In this document: piece by piece, positions 63,316 through 64,000 of the stretch | Position numbering within the stretch: the stretch's first letter is position 1 | Layout of the letters: every line of letters starts with the position of its first letter | From: Rosenbergiella collisarenosi | Lineage (GTDB): Bacteria; Pseudomonadota; Gammaproteobacteria; Enterobacterales; Enterobacteriaceae | DNA: 64,000 nt | Assembly: GCF_018494085.1 (NCBI RefSeq) | Contig: NZ_JABBFP010000011.1 | Coordinates: 51,169-115,168 of the forward strand | Direction: 5' to 3' | Notes under the pieces: model-generated | What the model was told of the DNA's origin: nothing | The model's database searches: none | Seen by the model: only the letters and a program-made list of their open reading frames with translations | Position numbers and translations under genes: made by a program

Positions 63316-63696
63316 CTAAGAGGGTGGGTCACACACCGTATTGAAGCCCGATAGAGCTAGATCATTAATCACGTATGAAATAACACCCCACACTGGTAAT
63401 GGCTCATTTACGGCGAGTTTTATACTCTCTTTATTCTCTTGTAAGCTTAGTAAAGTGGGAGGGGAGAGTAATAGGCGTCTAACTTCAAACCCACCGTCAA
63501 TTTCAGCGATAACGGTACTTCCGTCCACCGGATCTAAGCTTCTATCTATGATCAGCAGCGCACCTTTAATAATACCGGCTAGTGGATAATTACCCTCGCA
63601 AATCATAAAGTAATGCGAGTGAGCCGATAATTTGAGGATTGCATTTAAATCTAGCCGATTCTCTGCATAGTTTTGGGCGGGTGAGGGAAAAGCCAT
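63316..63696 (-). CDS. umuD: UmuD'-like protein, pre-shortened and without catalytic dyad
   Basis: 126 residues beginning MAFPSPAQNYAENRLDLN, which aligns with E. coli UmuD from Gly25, the first residue of processed UmuD'. The start is firm: AGAGG precedes it, and an in-frame TGA lies eight codons upstream with no other start between. The self-cleavage Ser60 is Tyr37 here (CEGNYPLAG) and Lys97 is Arg73 (GFEVRRLLL). It would form Pol V without RecA-induced cleavage, like phage P1 HumD. No LexA box is visible upstream of it. Confidence 0.88.
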   Translation of the reverse strand: MAFPSPAQNYAENRLDLNAILKLSAHSHYFMICEGNYPLAGIIKGALLIIDRSLDPVDGSTVIAEIDGGFEVRRLLLSPPTLLSLQENKESIKLAVNEPLPVWGVISYVINDLALSGFNTVCDPPS

Positions 63697-63902
63697 ATAT
63701 ACCTCTAAGGGTCTGAATCATGGTTCAAAATTATGAGGTAAGTATAGTAAAGATCGAAAACTGGTAATCACGTGTAAGAGTATGTAGTGGGCTGACCTTA
63801 AGAACGCCAAGATTAAGTAACGGCTTATAGTGAAGAACAGGAAAGCCAGTGTCGTTACCGGTCCAAATCAGGAATTCGTAAAACAATAAGAGAACATGAA
63901 CG

Positions 63903-64000
63903 ATGAAATTCGTAGATAAGCTGTTGGGAAAGAAAGGCCATAGTCCTTCTGAGGGCGCAGAAAGTGTTGTCGAACCTGATCTCACTATTGCGAGAGCCAA
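63903..64000 (+). CDS. DUF6882-like protein, second copy, start only
   Basis: From ATG at 63903 the frame reads MKFVDKLLGKKGHSPSEGAE and SVVEPDLTIARAN to the window edge, matching the first residues of the gene at 12171-12653 but on the opposite strand. Confidence 0.8.
   Translation, partial: MKFVDKLLGKKGHSPSEGAESVVEPDLTIARA

Noticed and set aside
1..64000. tRNA or rRNA genes
   Set aside because: I saw no cloverleaf-like sequence with TTCGA-type T-arm and CCA end, nor any rRNA segment, by eye; a covariance search would be decisive.

Overview
The window looks like part of a large, moderately AT-rich plasmid of an enterobacterium (Enterobacterales). The evidence is a RepFIB-type initiator with flanking iterons, a P1-type parAB/parS partition locus, a thin-pilus (R64-like) type IVB pil operon, plasmid-style umuDC, many toxin-antitoxin modules and IS1, IS3, IS5 and tnpB remnants. 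A Serratia-type family I.3 lipase with its own type I exporter also fits. Genus cannot be fixed from the sequence alone; Yersinia or Serratia relatives are my guess only.

Layout. 0-11.4 kb (minus strand): one long co-directional run with two small exported proteins of unknown function, then pilL, M, N, O, P, Q, R, S, T, U and V, then the start of an exported lyase-like protein that runs off the window. 12-16.9 kb: a patchwork of TA genes, a broken SulP transporter plus universal stress protein, and gene fragments. 17.5-29.1 kb (minus strand): two interleaved type I secretion loci. One has a C39-peptidase ABC exporter and a fusion protein flanked by two glycine-zipper peptides with double-glycine-type (GA) leaders. 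The other has a third such peptide, an RTX lipase and a full ABC/MFP/OMF exporter. All three peptide genes share the same promoter motif. 29.8-35 kb: an IS3-family element, a GNAT acetyltransferase, a dead dam gene, an intact Abi-type defence gene and an Mrr-like fragment. 35.3-45.5 kb: the replicon core, with an RHH regulator, iterons, repA, an origin-like cluster of GATC and DnaA sites, parAB, and three P1-like parS sites spread over 5 kb, with a decayed STAND/Cap4-like defence gene and a tnpB scrap between them. 45.9-52 kb: a decayed ardA, an IS5-family remnant, an alternating repeat block, several small plasmid genes and a CCGG-rich non-coding stretch. 52.6-53.2 kb: a second kind of class II microcin with an adjacent candidate immunity gene. 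53.3-61.9 kb: an IS1 element, then an array of TA, GNAT and small-membrane-protein modules separated by copies of a short palindrome. 62-64 kb: umuC with a perfect SOS box, a gene that directly encodes a UmuD'-like protein lacking the catalytic dyad, and the start of a second copy of the DUF6882-like gene.

How it fits together. The replicon and partition genes hold the plasmid in low copy, aided by several TA modules. The pil operon would give a type IV pilus for mating-pair stabilisation or attachment. The type I loci export glycine-rich antagonism peptides and a lipase. The 54-61 kb array is the most unusual part: paralogous modules share sequence up to a palindrome and diverge after it, and the palindrome arms are mosaic, which suggests a cassette-like exchange system.
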